Assembly (NCBI RefSeq): GCF_013368755.1 | Contig: NC_049562.1 | Coordinates: forward strand, 2,480,001-2,544,000 | From: Talaromyces rugulosus | Lineage: Eukaryota; Ascomycota; Eurotiomycetes; Eurotiales; Trichocomaceae | Length of the DNA stretch: 64,000 bases | Direction: 5' to 3' | In this document: positions 33,561-44,400 of the stretch, in pieces | How positions within the stretch are numbered: the first letter of the stretch is position 1 | Layout of the letters: each line of letters begins with the position of its first letter | Translations under genes and position numbers: made by a program | Notes under the pieces: model-generated | What the model was told of the DNA's origin: nothing | The model's database searches: none | What the model saw: the letters and a program-made list of their open reading frames with translations, nothing else

Positions 33561-35717
33561 GTCAATCGGCGTCGCGCTAATCGATATCGACTATAGGTTG
33601 AGATTAGCTTCTGGTTAACTTCTTCATCTTCTGTCATTGTGGGATGCAGATAACAATTCCCACTGAGCGTTTCAAGATGCGTAAAGGATGCGCATTCCTC
33701 CGTCGTCCAGGTTTCATTGGTCTCTTGTAGCCGTTTTCGATTAATTGTGCACAGGAACGCTCGCTTTACGACGGCACGGCCATGATGGAATTTGCAGTCA
33801 GTTTGTTTTGTTTTGATTTTGTTTTGGCTTTTCCGTCAGTTTCTACTTGCACATGGTATTGAAATTGCTCATCGCCTGCTTGATAGGAGTACTTTGAGCC
33901 TGTGTCGAAGTAATTCTACTCCTGGCTCTTCATTGTTTATTTGTCGAATTCTCGCATGAGCCAGCTCTATTTTTTCCTTGCTTTTTTCTCTCTTCCTTTT
34001 CCTCTTCTCTCGATTGCCTGTCTCATATCACTCATTTATGGCGCTATACATGCTGGACCGGCGAATGTTGGAGCGTACTTTCAATTCTTTTTTTATTATT
34101 ATTTCCCTTGTTCTTTTTTTTACATTTATCTAATCTTAGTGTATCTCCAAGTCGAGTGGGATATACCTCGGGTATGTGCTGGGGACTAATCAGGACTCAG
34201 CACACCGCTATAAAAAGACCCCCGTCGGGAGGTGGTGATGGCGAGGGCCAGGACTGAGGAAGATCAGGAATGGAGGCGGTATAGAGATGTGATGGCAAGT
34301 GAGGAGGTTCTATTTTTTTTATTTTTGATCTTTTTAGAGTGTCTAATAGTTACGGATTCCGTTGGATAATTAAAAGCGGTTTACATTTAGTTTTTCCGGT
34401 GTATTGTGTTTAGTTGTAGGAAAACTGCCAACAGCACATGCGTAAGTAGATAGATGCCTTTGAAGGTTGGTCGGTCAATGTCTACAGTGAAAGTATGTAG
34501 AATTCAGTACTCTTGGCCTTGTCGCTATGTAACAGGATCGTTGGATTTGGTACATGGCAAGAACTGATATAAATTTGATTCCGGAGTCAGCGTTTCGCTA
34601 GAACCCTTGAGGATAAATGTGTCATTCATGTTTCTATATTACATGTACATTTATTTTACAGATTCCAGAGAGTATTTGGAAACGTTCAAGTTGGAGAATA
34701 CGGTGATGTTTGATGTCAACTGCACATGTAGTTGTGGAAACGAAATCAGGAACATATTTTTAAAACATGAATTAATACCACGGCGCGTTAAATATTCTAG
34801 GCAGTGGGTTTCTTCTTGTGAGATTTCTATGTTGGATAGGACTAAGAAGGCAAGAAAGAAGGAGTAGCTACTAAGAAGAGAGTATACAACCTTTCGGGGT
34901 ATTATACTGTCAAGAAATATATATATTGTTCTGAAAACTCTAGCATTCTTTTAAAGATGTAAGGAATAAATTAGATTCATATCTAATAATTGAACATTTA
35001 ATGGTTTGGTGGATGAGGTCGAAATCTGACACCGGTAATACAAATGATGAGCATAGGCTAGTAAGCGACTTTATCTCATTGAAGCTGCTGGAAACCCGAT
35101 CAAATATATGTATTATATATGATCCATATTCTAGGCCATATTAAGAAATATTAAAGTCTTAATTGCTAACACACTAATGAGAAACCACAACTGCAGCCTA
35201 TCAAATTATATATCTGTTCCGGGTATGTAAGCCGCTATTTCATTTATTTGTGTGCACTTGACACCAATTAATGAGCAGACTAAAGTAAATTCCCCACAAA
35301 GAGGCCCATGGCTAATGTTCTGTGACTGCATCGTATTTACTAGCCAATTGCTGCACACGAGGGAGAATAAGCGGGTTGTCATATCTCGGCTTTAGTTCGA
35401 TGTCCGATGCCATGTTACGCTAACATTCCACCTCGTAGATCCTAGAATGTATTCAGATAGACGCACCTATTTATATATATTCTAAGACGGAAATAAGGGC
35501 AGATCCGAAAATAAAAAGTCTATAATAGTGTCGGCTTACAAATATTGCTTCTGTATCCTCGATCTCCGGGTGAAGTCCGTCCTAGGCAGCCAAAGCCGTA
35601 AATAGACTGTTTACTATAAGAACTAACCGCTGCGGTTATATGTATACGTATTTTTATATATTAAAACAAGCATTCTTATAAACCGCTATATTGCAGATAA
35701 CACTCTCAAAAAAGAAA
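33561..35717. other. Gene-free region, increasingly AT-rich
   Basis: The left part is the casein kinase 3' region, T-rich on the plus strand. From about 34880 to 35710 the sequence becomes AT-rich with scattered TATATA words. Open frames at 33941-34189 and 34607-34867 are low-complexity or AT-driven and not supported. It marks the border between conserved sequence and the accessory block that follows. Confidence 0.55.
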
Positions 35718-36734
35718 ATGGCACGTACAATCAAGAATGTGGCTATTGCAGGGGTAAGAGCAACATAAGAAACACCACCTTATTGTCCCGAGTTAACAAG
35801 CTGTCAGGCAAGTGGCAATGTCGGAGCTCGAGTACTCGATGCATTACTCAAACTAGACTTCAATGTCACAGTGCTTAGTCGCAATTCCAAACCTTTTCCG
35901 GCTGCTGCTCGCGTCAAGGTTGTCGACTTCACCTCGAAGGAGTCATTGTCTGCGGCCCTCGCTGGACAGGACGCAGTTATCGATACTACTTTCTCGCCGG
36001 AGATTGAAACACCTCTCCGACTCATTGATGCGGCGGCTGAGAGTGGGGTTTATCGCTTGTTCGTGAGCCTGTACCAAACAAGGTTATATTTCCTGGCTAA
36101 TACTTAAAAAACCCTAATCAGTATCACAAGTGACTTTGGACTCGATCCTGAACTTCCAGGAATTCATGACATGCCTGTTTTTGGCCGCAAGAAAGCCTCT
36201 TATGAGGCCGTGAAAAACCATGCAGCTCAAAACCACCTGACGTATACCTTGGTAGCTTGTGGTGCTTTTCTTGACTGGAGTCTGTCCTCTGGGTTCTCCG
36301 GCCTGAACTTTCAAGAAAAGAAAGCCTTTATCTTTGGCGATGGAAACAATGTTGTCCCATGGACGACATTGGAGGATGTCGGCATAGCCACCGCGAATGT
36401 GCTTGTGCATCCAGAAGAAACCTTGAATCGCCCAGTCTATGTTCACTCAGCGTTTCTGTCGCAAAACCAAATTTTTGACGCAACAAAACAGGTTTTGGGG
36501 AGTGAAGGGTGGGATGTCAGTTATAACGACATGAAACCTCTGTTGGACAATGCGTTGGCAGATCTCAACGCCGGCAGAATCAGTGCTTCGGTTTTTGAAG
36601 TACAAATACAGTACTGCCTAGCTACCAAAGCGCTTGCACACCCCTGGGCAAAAGATGATAGCTCCCTATTGGGACTGAAAGAGTGGGATTCAGAAAAGGT
36701 AAAAGCGCTGATTCAGACGATTGCCCACAAATAA
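35718..36734 (+). CDS. NmrA-like/isoflavone-reductase-family oxidoreductase
   Basis: NAD(P)-binding protein of the atypical SDR family that includes NmrA, isoflavone reductases and aromatic-alcohol reductases. Three exons: 35718-35753, 35808-36058 and 36122-36734, 299 residues. The dinucleotide loop is made across intron 1: VAIAG joined to ASGNVGARVLDAL. The second donor is placed at TT/GTTCGT (36059) because the splice then gives YRFITSDFGLDP, the conserved family block; the donor at 36062 breaks the frame. A lysine in VFGRKKASYEAVKNH fits the catalytic region. The frame is undamaged, unlike its neighbours, so it may be still functional. It often accompanies secondary-metabolite enzymes. Substrate unknown. 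Confidence 0.85.
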
Positions 36735-37112
36735 GTGCAAATTTGAAGATGGTCATAATAGAGTGAAAAGGATGTACATATGCATATAGTCCGTCATGGT
36801 TAAATCACATATTACTCAAACTTCGCTCGATACCTATATAACAAATATGTGCGACGCTAGGCGGCCCAGCACGTCGCCGCTTTATGCTCAGCCTGGCTCG
36901 GCTTGCTTTTGGCGCTCGGCAGGCCTGTATCGCTTTTGAAGATACGTTCCTAGAGTCAAGGCAATGTCGGCATACACTGACTGCTTGGAGTCAGTTCACA
37001 AACAAGAAATTCATGAACACTGAAAGAAAAAGAAGGAAGGAAAGAAGGAAAGAACGAAAGGAGATAACATTGTCTGTGTTGAAGATACAATATGAAAAGT
37101 AAAGGGAAGTCA
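36735..37112. other. Spacer between reductase and polyketide-synthase relic
   Basis: 3' end of the NmrA-like gene, then a purine-rich run of AAAGAAGGAAAG type (37022-37060). No coding support. Confidence 0.5.
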
Positions 37113-37460
37113 TCAACACACCGGTGTACACAAGGGTATTCCATTGACTTTGTGCCCTTGAACTAAAGGCTTTGCATTGTCTTTAGACAAGTCAAGCTGC
37201 ACAATAAGTGATCCAGACATCTGCCCGACTTCTTCGCGTACAATATTGTAAACTGTAGTGTTCAGCAAGGGTGGCACTGTTGTTTTCCTGTCTTCGTACT
37301 GGCAAGAAATTGGAGGATCACCCTTTCGCAGAGACCAGTCATTGACATATTGAATCCAGTAGGGCTTGAGGTCCCAAGCGGGTAATGGCACAACATCCAG
37401 AGCGGACGCAAATTCGCGGTGATATTCGCGCCAATTTACGTTGACTATGATAAATGAACT
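37113..37460 (-). pseudogene. Non-reducing polyketide synthase relic (AT-PT junction)
   Basis: A frame of about 110 codons reads VNWREYHREFASALDVV, then LPAWDLKPYWIQYVNDWSL, RKGDPPI, and finally VQGHKVNGIPLCTP before a stop. In non-reducing iterative polyketide synthases this order marks the end of the acyltransferase region and the start of the product-template (PT) domain. The His in GHKVNG corresponds to the PT catalytic His. The rest of the synthase (SAT, KS and most of AT upstream; the rest of PT, ACP and TE downstream) is absent, so this is a short remnant of a gene normally over 5 kb long. Its 5' side runs directly into a remnant of a different gene. Confidence 0.75.
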
Positions 37461-37462
37461 AT

Positions 37463-37714
37463 CTAATTCCCATGTTGTCTTGTCGCGAATCGTGTGTGTG
37501 TGTCAAATCTGAGGAGGACTGCCGCTGCATCATATTTTGTCAGTGGGTCACTCGTATGCTTTTTCTTCTTTCTGTACATAGATATCCTTCCAACCCTTTG
37601 TATTTGAATTCCAGGACACATTGAAGGGCCTCTCTTACCAAATGCGATCGCATTGAACACCCAATTTATGGTATTAAGAAATGGGCCCCGATCGCCATTT
37701 CCACCGTATGCCAT
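37463..37714 (-). pseudogene. Relic of a rhodopsin-like fungal integral membrane protein
   Basis: An ATG at 37714 begins MAYGGNGDRGPFLNTINWVF and reaches NAIAF, then a donor G/GTAAGAG. A possible acceptor ATGCAG gives AAVLLRFDTHTRFATRQ and then a stop. This matches the start of the large fungal family of seven-helix integral membrane proteins (extracellular N-terminus, first helix, then a Leu-Arg-hydrophobic end followed by a basic loop). Only the first helix survives; the following sequence belongs to the polyketide-synthase relic. The family assignment rests on pattern alone. Confidence 0.5.
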
Positions 37715-38152
37715 AACTGTCTTGTCGTATTAGATGCACAATAGAATAGAAATGCAGATAAAACGAGGGCTTGAATAAGCTTCCTTGTTAGAAGGAAACG
37801 GCAAAAAAAAAAGGTAGCTACATCCAGGCCGAATGGTCTGATCCACGGCATCTTCCAAATGGAGATATGACTCGCGGCTTGGATGCATGAGCTGATAAAA
37901 TTAATTAATACTCGGAATATGCCTCAAAGAGTTCTGATTTACTCTTGCATGGCGAGTACGTAGGTGAATGCCGGGATCTAATAATACTGTTGTAATGATA
38001 CCATACAGAAGGGTCGTTATTTTACGACTGTAAATTTCGTATTAACTTTGTAATTCAGTTGTTTTTTGAACGGACTCTCCTTTAAACCAGGGAGTTCTTA
38101 ATAATAGTCTCTCTACAAACCTGCCCACCAAAGAGCATTTTCACTCCTACCT

Positions 38153-39730
38153 ATGCTCAATTACTACATTTCTGAAGATTTATCAAAATGGCTGTCCTTG
38201 ACCACATTCCCTTGCTGCAGGAGTCGCTATCTTGAGATCTTATTAAACCCTGACAGCTCGAACTTCCAAGAGCACTTGAAACGTTGGACCGACATAAACC
38301 GACAGGAGCCCGCCGCAATTATTCTTCCAAGCTCGGAAGACGAGTGTCTAAAAACCGTGAGTATAGTTTTGGTGGTTGTATCACTGAAAAGCCGTTAGGC
38401 TTACCCTCTGGACTAGGTGCAATGGGCTTTAAAGGCCGATATCCCATTCGTGACTAAAAGTGGTGGCCACAGCGAATGGTCCACCATTGATAAGAATGGT
38501 GTGATCATTGACCTTGGTCGCTATTCTGGCGTCCAAGTAGACGTTCCAAACCGGAAGGCTACACTCACGGGCAGTGTGCTAAGCAAGGACGTTGCTGTCG
38601 CCCTGGCAGATGTTGGTCTTTTCACAGGTTAGTTATAAAACTCATACACTAAATAACATGGTTTGACTCTCAATTTAGCTTTGGGCAACGGCAATACTGT
38701 CGGTGCAATTCCATACTTTCTCAACGGTGGCGCTTCCATAACAACCTCCATCACTGGATTTGGTGCGGATCAGATCCTCGGTGCACGTATCATTACTGCC
38801 TCAGGTGAAATTATTGAGATCAGCCAAACACAGAACCCGGAGATCCTCTGGGCAATCCGCGGGGCTGGCCAATTTTTTGGTCTTGTGACGCAGCTGACGA
38901 TCCAGGCATATCCTTTATCCGCTCTAGGCAATGATCGAGGCGTGATTTGGGCGGGAACCTTCGTGTTTCCGTTGGATAGAGCAAGCGAGGTAGTATCTGT
39001 GATGAAGGATTTGACGAACAATAGTGAATATGCAACTGCTGGGCTACTTATGGTAATGGCACCTCCCCCGACTCGCCAGCCATCAATTGTTGTAGCGGCG
39101 CGTTACACAGGGAAGCCAGAGGATGCAGTAATTGCTTACCAGCCATTGTATAACTTGAATCCAATCGCAGCACCCGGTGGTGAAGTGCCCATTCAAAACG
39201 CCAGCGATGCTCGAAGCGCAATTGGAGCCAAGGGAGACTTTAAACGCTTCGGTGTGGTAGGTCTTCATCGTTTCGACCCGGATGCCTTCTTGAAGACAAT
39301 AGACGTGTGGAAGGATATGGTTGCCCAGTGCCCTGACGCTATAAATATGGCTTTCAATTTCCAGTGGGACACAAGGCCACCCAGAAAATCGGACTTGGAG
39401 TCTGCCCATTCTCTACAAGTCATTCGATACTGGCAGTATGTCTAACTTGTCCTCCCTCATACGCGCCACTACTAACTAAACCTTCACAGGAACAATCTTA
39501 TCTGGCACACCGACGTAAAAAGCCGAGCCATTGTGGATAGTTTTAATGATAAATGCATTGCGATCATGCGAGGCCCGAATGTCGCTGAATACGTGGACTT
39601 TGCAAATGGTACGCGCGATGATCCCATTGAACGACGCTTCCGCGGCAAGGAGAAACTCGACAAACTCAGGAAGCTGAAAGAGAAGTGGGACAAGTCTGGG
39701 GTTTTCACTCGGCAGTTCTTGGATGAGTGA
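38153..39730 (+). CDS. FAD-linked oxidoreductase (BBE/PCMH family), 5' end doubtful
   Basis: Berberine-bridge-type oxidase with an FAD_binding_4 domain. Four exons: 38153-38356, 38417-38627, 38679-39435 and 39490-39730, about 470 residues. The flavin-attachment segment is FVTKSGGHSEWSTIDKNGV (His in SGGH). The PCMH core continues GLFTALGNGNTVGAIPYFLNGG and GFGADQILGARIITASGEI. The C-terminal part ends in a charged helix (RFRGKEKLDKLRKLKEKWDK). A better family start, ATG at 38188 (MAVLDHIPLLQESLS), hits a stop after 15 codons in the wrong frame. The 38153 start bypasses this with an unusual N-terminus, so the gene may be frameshifted. It sits 80 bp before the GMC relic. Confidence 0.7.
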
Positions 39731-39805
39731 AGAACATTGATTTTTCTCCCCTGTTGCCTTTATAGCATGAGCTTTAATTAGTTGTAAACTGATAAGTCTG
39801 TCAAA

Positions 39806-41451
39806 ATTCCAGTTCTGCACGAAACTACTTTACATACAACCATGGAACACGCGATTCGTACCATATGTGGGCAACTGCAGTAAATGACACCTCGTACGAG
39901 TATGACTCGTTTCTGGAATACTTCAAGAAAAGTGTTCATTTCACGCCTCCCGACAATGAGAGACGTCCGCCCAATGCATCCGTCAGCTACAGTCCAGCAG
40001 CATTTTCTCGTACTGGTGGTCCGCTTCAGGTTTCAATTCCGATATGGGCCAATTCATTCTCTTCTTTTGCTAAGATAGGTTACGATCGCCTTGGTATAAA
40101 ACAAGCAGTGGACTTTGTTAGCGGTGCTTTGGCAGGCGTGCAATACAACATGAACACCATTGACCCTCAGAAGCAAACCCGAAGCTCGTCTGAGACAGCC
40201 TATCTGCGCATGATTGGCAGCAGTCGATCATTCCAGATTTACAACAACACTATGGCACAGAAGATACTTTTTTATGGAACCACTGCATCTGGTGTCCGTG
40301 TCATGTCAAGGAACCTCACCTACACGCTTACAGCGAGGAGAGAGATTATAGTGTCTGCTGGTGCCGTAGGTTTTTTTCCTAACCCGAGAGATAAATAACA
40401 GAAACAGAACGAGTCTCAACTAATACGGCAAGACGACAGTTTCAGTCTCCTCAGCTGTTGATGGTCTCCGGCGTTGGTCCTGCAAAGACGCTACGCCAGT
40501 TCAATATACCGATCATCGCTGATCTTCCTGGTGTCGGTCAAAACATGTGGGATCACTTGCTATTCGGCACAAGCTATCGGGTGTCAACACTTACACACTC
40601 AGCTACCTCCAACTCCACATTCCTCGCAGAGGCCACGGAAGAGTATATGACGAAGAATGGCAGCGGCCCCCTGGGAAACCCCGGTGCTGATCTAATAGCT
40701 TTCGAGAAACTGTCATCTCCAGAGCGCGAATCACTAACTCCTGCGACTCGTGCTGCCCTCGCGGACTTTCCACCGGATTGGCCAGAAATTGAGTATCTGG
40801 CTCTCGATGCATACATGGGCAACAACAGCAACCATATTACCGGAGCACCCAAGACGCCTTATATGTACGTGAGTCCCGTGGCAGCCATCGTAGCACCGTC
40901 TAGTCGTGGAAACGTGTCGATTGCGAGTGCGACCATGGAGGATGCCCTCCGCTAATCAACCCCAACTGGCTTACCCATCCAGCGGACCAAGAACTAGCAG
41001 TGGCTGCATTCATGCGTATTAGGCAGCTAATGGACACCAAGATCATCCGCGACGTTGTTGTTGGCGAGGAAATAGTGCCTGGCCGTCATGTGAAAGTGAT
41101 TCTGAGATCTTGAACTCCATTCAAAATAATGGCATTATGGTGTTCAACGCTGCTTCTACTTGTACGTCTTGGTGTTCTTTTTTCTTTTTTCTTTTTGATT
41201 CTCAGGCTTACCTTAAATCTATGAAAACAGGCAAGATGGGTCATTCTGATGACCCTTTGGCCGTACTGGACTCTCAAGCTCATGTCTCTGGCACACAGCG
41301 ACTGCGCGTCGTGGACATTTCTTCATTTCCTTTTCTTCCTCCGGGTCATCTGCTAGCCTCTGACGTTGATCTGGTGGGTGTCGATTGCAAAATGTTATCC
41401 CTTGATCAAACTATCAAGAAAATTAGGCCGGGAAAACAGGAGATGCACTGA
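39806..41451 (+). pseudogene. GMC oxidoreductase pseudogene
   Basis: Degraded glucose-methanol-choline-family flavoenzyme. The first recognisable residues are SSARNYFTYNHGTRDSYHMW, an internal family block, so the N-terminal FAD-binding Rossmann part (about 120 residues) is gone. The frame then runs to GAGA-type sequence (REIIVSAGA), an intron at 40366-40439, and [15 protein letters not shown]. Near 40950 a one-base shift is needed to continue as [17 protein letters not shown] second shift near 41095 is needed to reach NSIQNNGIMVFNAAST. After another intron come GHSDDPLAVLDSQAHV and LRVVDISSFPFLPPGH, the conserved C-terminal block. Truncation plus two shifts make it non-functional unless the assembly is wrong. 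Confidence 0.82.
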
Positions 41452-44400
41452 TAGATACAGTGGTGTTTAATGAAACGAAACATTGAATGTGAGAGGCCAC
41501 CAGAGAAACGTCCGAATTTCAACAATGGATAGCTGCAGAGTTTGACAGAACATGCATATTGCAGACCCACTTAACTAATGCACCGAAAAAAACAAGAAAT
41601 AAAAGAGTATAAAAACCAGAAAATAAAGCGCGATGAGTAGGTAAATGTTGCATGCAGAGTCTGCAGAGTGTGTAGTTGCAACGGCACATTGATGAGTAAG
41701 GATCTTCCTGTGGTTACACTGGAGACTTGTCCTTGGAAACATATTTTTTTGAATAGGAATCGCTGTGCAGAGATGACTACGCATATTATGACGTACATGA
41801 CGTACGCGCACACAGTCCAACTTCGTATAACATTAACATCAGAAGGATCACGTCAAACTTTTTTGTCCTCTTTTTGGAGAAGACTTATTGCTTCCTCTGG
41901 TTAGACCAAATCAGGAATTACCACATTTAGACGCGCGTAATAGAACCCAAGGCCAAGAATCTCAAAATAAGAAATTCTTTTTTTGGGGCACTTTTATTAT
42001 TGTTATTATTATTATCCGCCGAACTCGTTCTAGATACACACATGGTAAGACATTAGACGCCGCCGTGAATCCTGCCGTGGGCCAAGTTGCATCCTTCCGT
42101 CACCACCATGGAATGATCGTCTGTTGGGGATGATCGACTGTGCAGAAGTGAGTGGAGAGAGAGAGAAAGAGACAGGGTTGTCGTTGCACTTGGTTCTTGG
42201 AGTATCTAAGTTGGGGTACGGAGTGCGAGTACGGACCTACGGAGTCTTGGCTAAGAGACCTGGATTTGGTCTTCTGCTTCTTATTAATCATATCGACGTT
42301 TAGTATTATTGTTTATTGTTGAAACTATGCATAGTTGTAGCTTCTTTAGTGACCGGTTGTGCAACATTCCTGTATACTGCAACCTAAGAGCGACACCACA
42401 TTTTTCTGGGATCGAGTCCTTGCTTATTATTATATCATCCAAGGAATCGACAAGTTCCTGCGATGATACAATAATCACCATGATAACAGTATTCAAGACT
42501 TAGGTTCTTAGTTCTTCATCAGAGCTCCGCAATAATGCCCAGCCGGAAGAATGTGACATGAAACGATGGGCCCATGGGCAAGAACTTAAGGTGAAAAGGC
42601 GACCCATCCACAAATTGCCATTTTCGGCAATTTATGGGGTACTGGTTAAAATCGTGCCAAAGGATCAATCGCGGGCAGGCCGAGCGCACAGAACCTTTTT
42701 TTTTCTTCTTTCCTAGTATTAGTTAGTGGCATTATTTACTGGCCCCCAATAATTGCAACAGGGAAACTGTCGATGAGACTCGTGAAAGGGTACAGACAGA
42801 CTCCGTGTCCGTACGGAGGCACCGAACGGGCTACACGCTTACGGAGAATTGGATCTGGTACACATTTTCTTATTTTCGGATGGGGATTTTCTTAAATTAA
42901 CCCACAGAGTCGCATTTGTCGTCTAATAGTCCATCTTGCAACTTGTCGATCCATGTCATCAACTGCATGGATGATTCTTCCAGAAGAACCTTATGGTTCG
43001 TTATTAACTTATTATTACACGTGTTATTACCCTAAGGCTCAGGCCAGAAGGGATGGCCCGAACAGGACGTTCCATCATCTTCGTTCCGCAATTATCAATT
43101 ACTACTTCGGAGAAGAAAGGTGACGCCTTATTATTCCAACTTCCAAGGGATCCTGGAGGAACTCGACCCAGCGCCCCGGATTCGCCCAACCCGATTAGGT
43201 AGTAAGGTCATGGAAAAGGAAGGAAAAAAAAACCTCCATCGCTGAGGCCTGAAGGAATGGACCCCTCCTTGCATAGTACAGCGATGTCGACGTCACTCGA
43301 CGACGACTACATCTCTGTAGAATAATAGGCTAAAATATGAGTCTGAGATTATTCTGAGGTGGTTACACAGATCTGATGGAATTCTCGATCGGGCAATCGG
43401 GCAATCGGGACTCCGACGACTGACTCATCTAACTCAAATAAAAATAGAATAAAAACCGTAACACAAATACAGATACAGATATAGATATACAAATACAAAT
43501 GTAAATACAAATAACGATTACCGAGTACTATTATTAATAATCACTTGCCCGACGAGAATGACTCGAGGGCGATAGCCATCGTGGCCTAGAAAACGCCGTA
43601 GAACGTGTAGCCTTCTATAGCCTTTGTTGGTTTTTTCCGGCGATGATAAATGCTCAAGTAATCCAAGACAAAGTTTTCGTACTCGGAAGTTGGAACTAGA
43701 CGCGCTCGCGTGATCTATTACTTACTATTGCCAACAAGTGGCACAGTGGCCACGCGGCACTGGTATGTTGGTAACTAGGTTGGATCCCTTTCTTGCTTTA
43801 AGCGAGGGCCGGTCAAGGTTTACTGTTATTCCTGTCAGTTTTGTCTCGACTTGACTTGACTTGACTTGACTCGACTCGACTCGACTCGGAGTCTGGAGGC
43901 GAAATGTGGGTGTTGTCTTTTTGAGTTCATTCAGCCACCGCCAGGACCAGGACTCGCCCAACTAGCAAATCAACATAAGCTGACGGAGGGGCAACTGTTG
44001 TCAAAGCCGAGGAAGCACGGATCCGTTGTTAGTATTATGAAACGGCCGTTGGCAAGAAAAAACTAACAAACTGATGCCATGTTGGCATGGCCACAAGAAA
44101 GAACCATCATCAACAAACAAACAACAAAAACCGCCGCTCGGAGAGTTTTCAGCGTCAAAGCCCCATGTCAGCAGGGTGAGGCGTTGGTTAGACGCGCACC
44201 CACTTCCTTCTAGAACTCTTTTGCAGAGTTTGACACCGGGTACACCGTAAATTTGGTGGGTCTGACGTGTAGTAGTTGAGGGAGAAGTAGTAGTGTACCT
44301 GCGATATTTTTTGTTTCTTCCCGTGTTTACTTGGGGCTCTACACGTAGGGCTGTCATCCTTGGGGCTGTATATAGTATATACCTCATCATGATGATCATC

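Noticed and set aside
37830..37890. Minus-strand MHPSRESYLHLEDAVDQTIRPG segment as another gene relic
   Set aside because: It is short and protein-like, but I could not assign a family or find a continuing exon.
43846..43885. Possible CRISPR-like or telomere-like array
   Set aside because: The units are 5 bp with no spacers and do not match the TTAGGG telomere repeat; it is a simple microsatellite.
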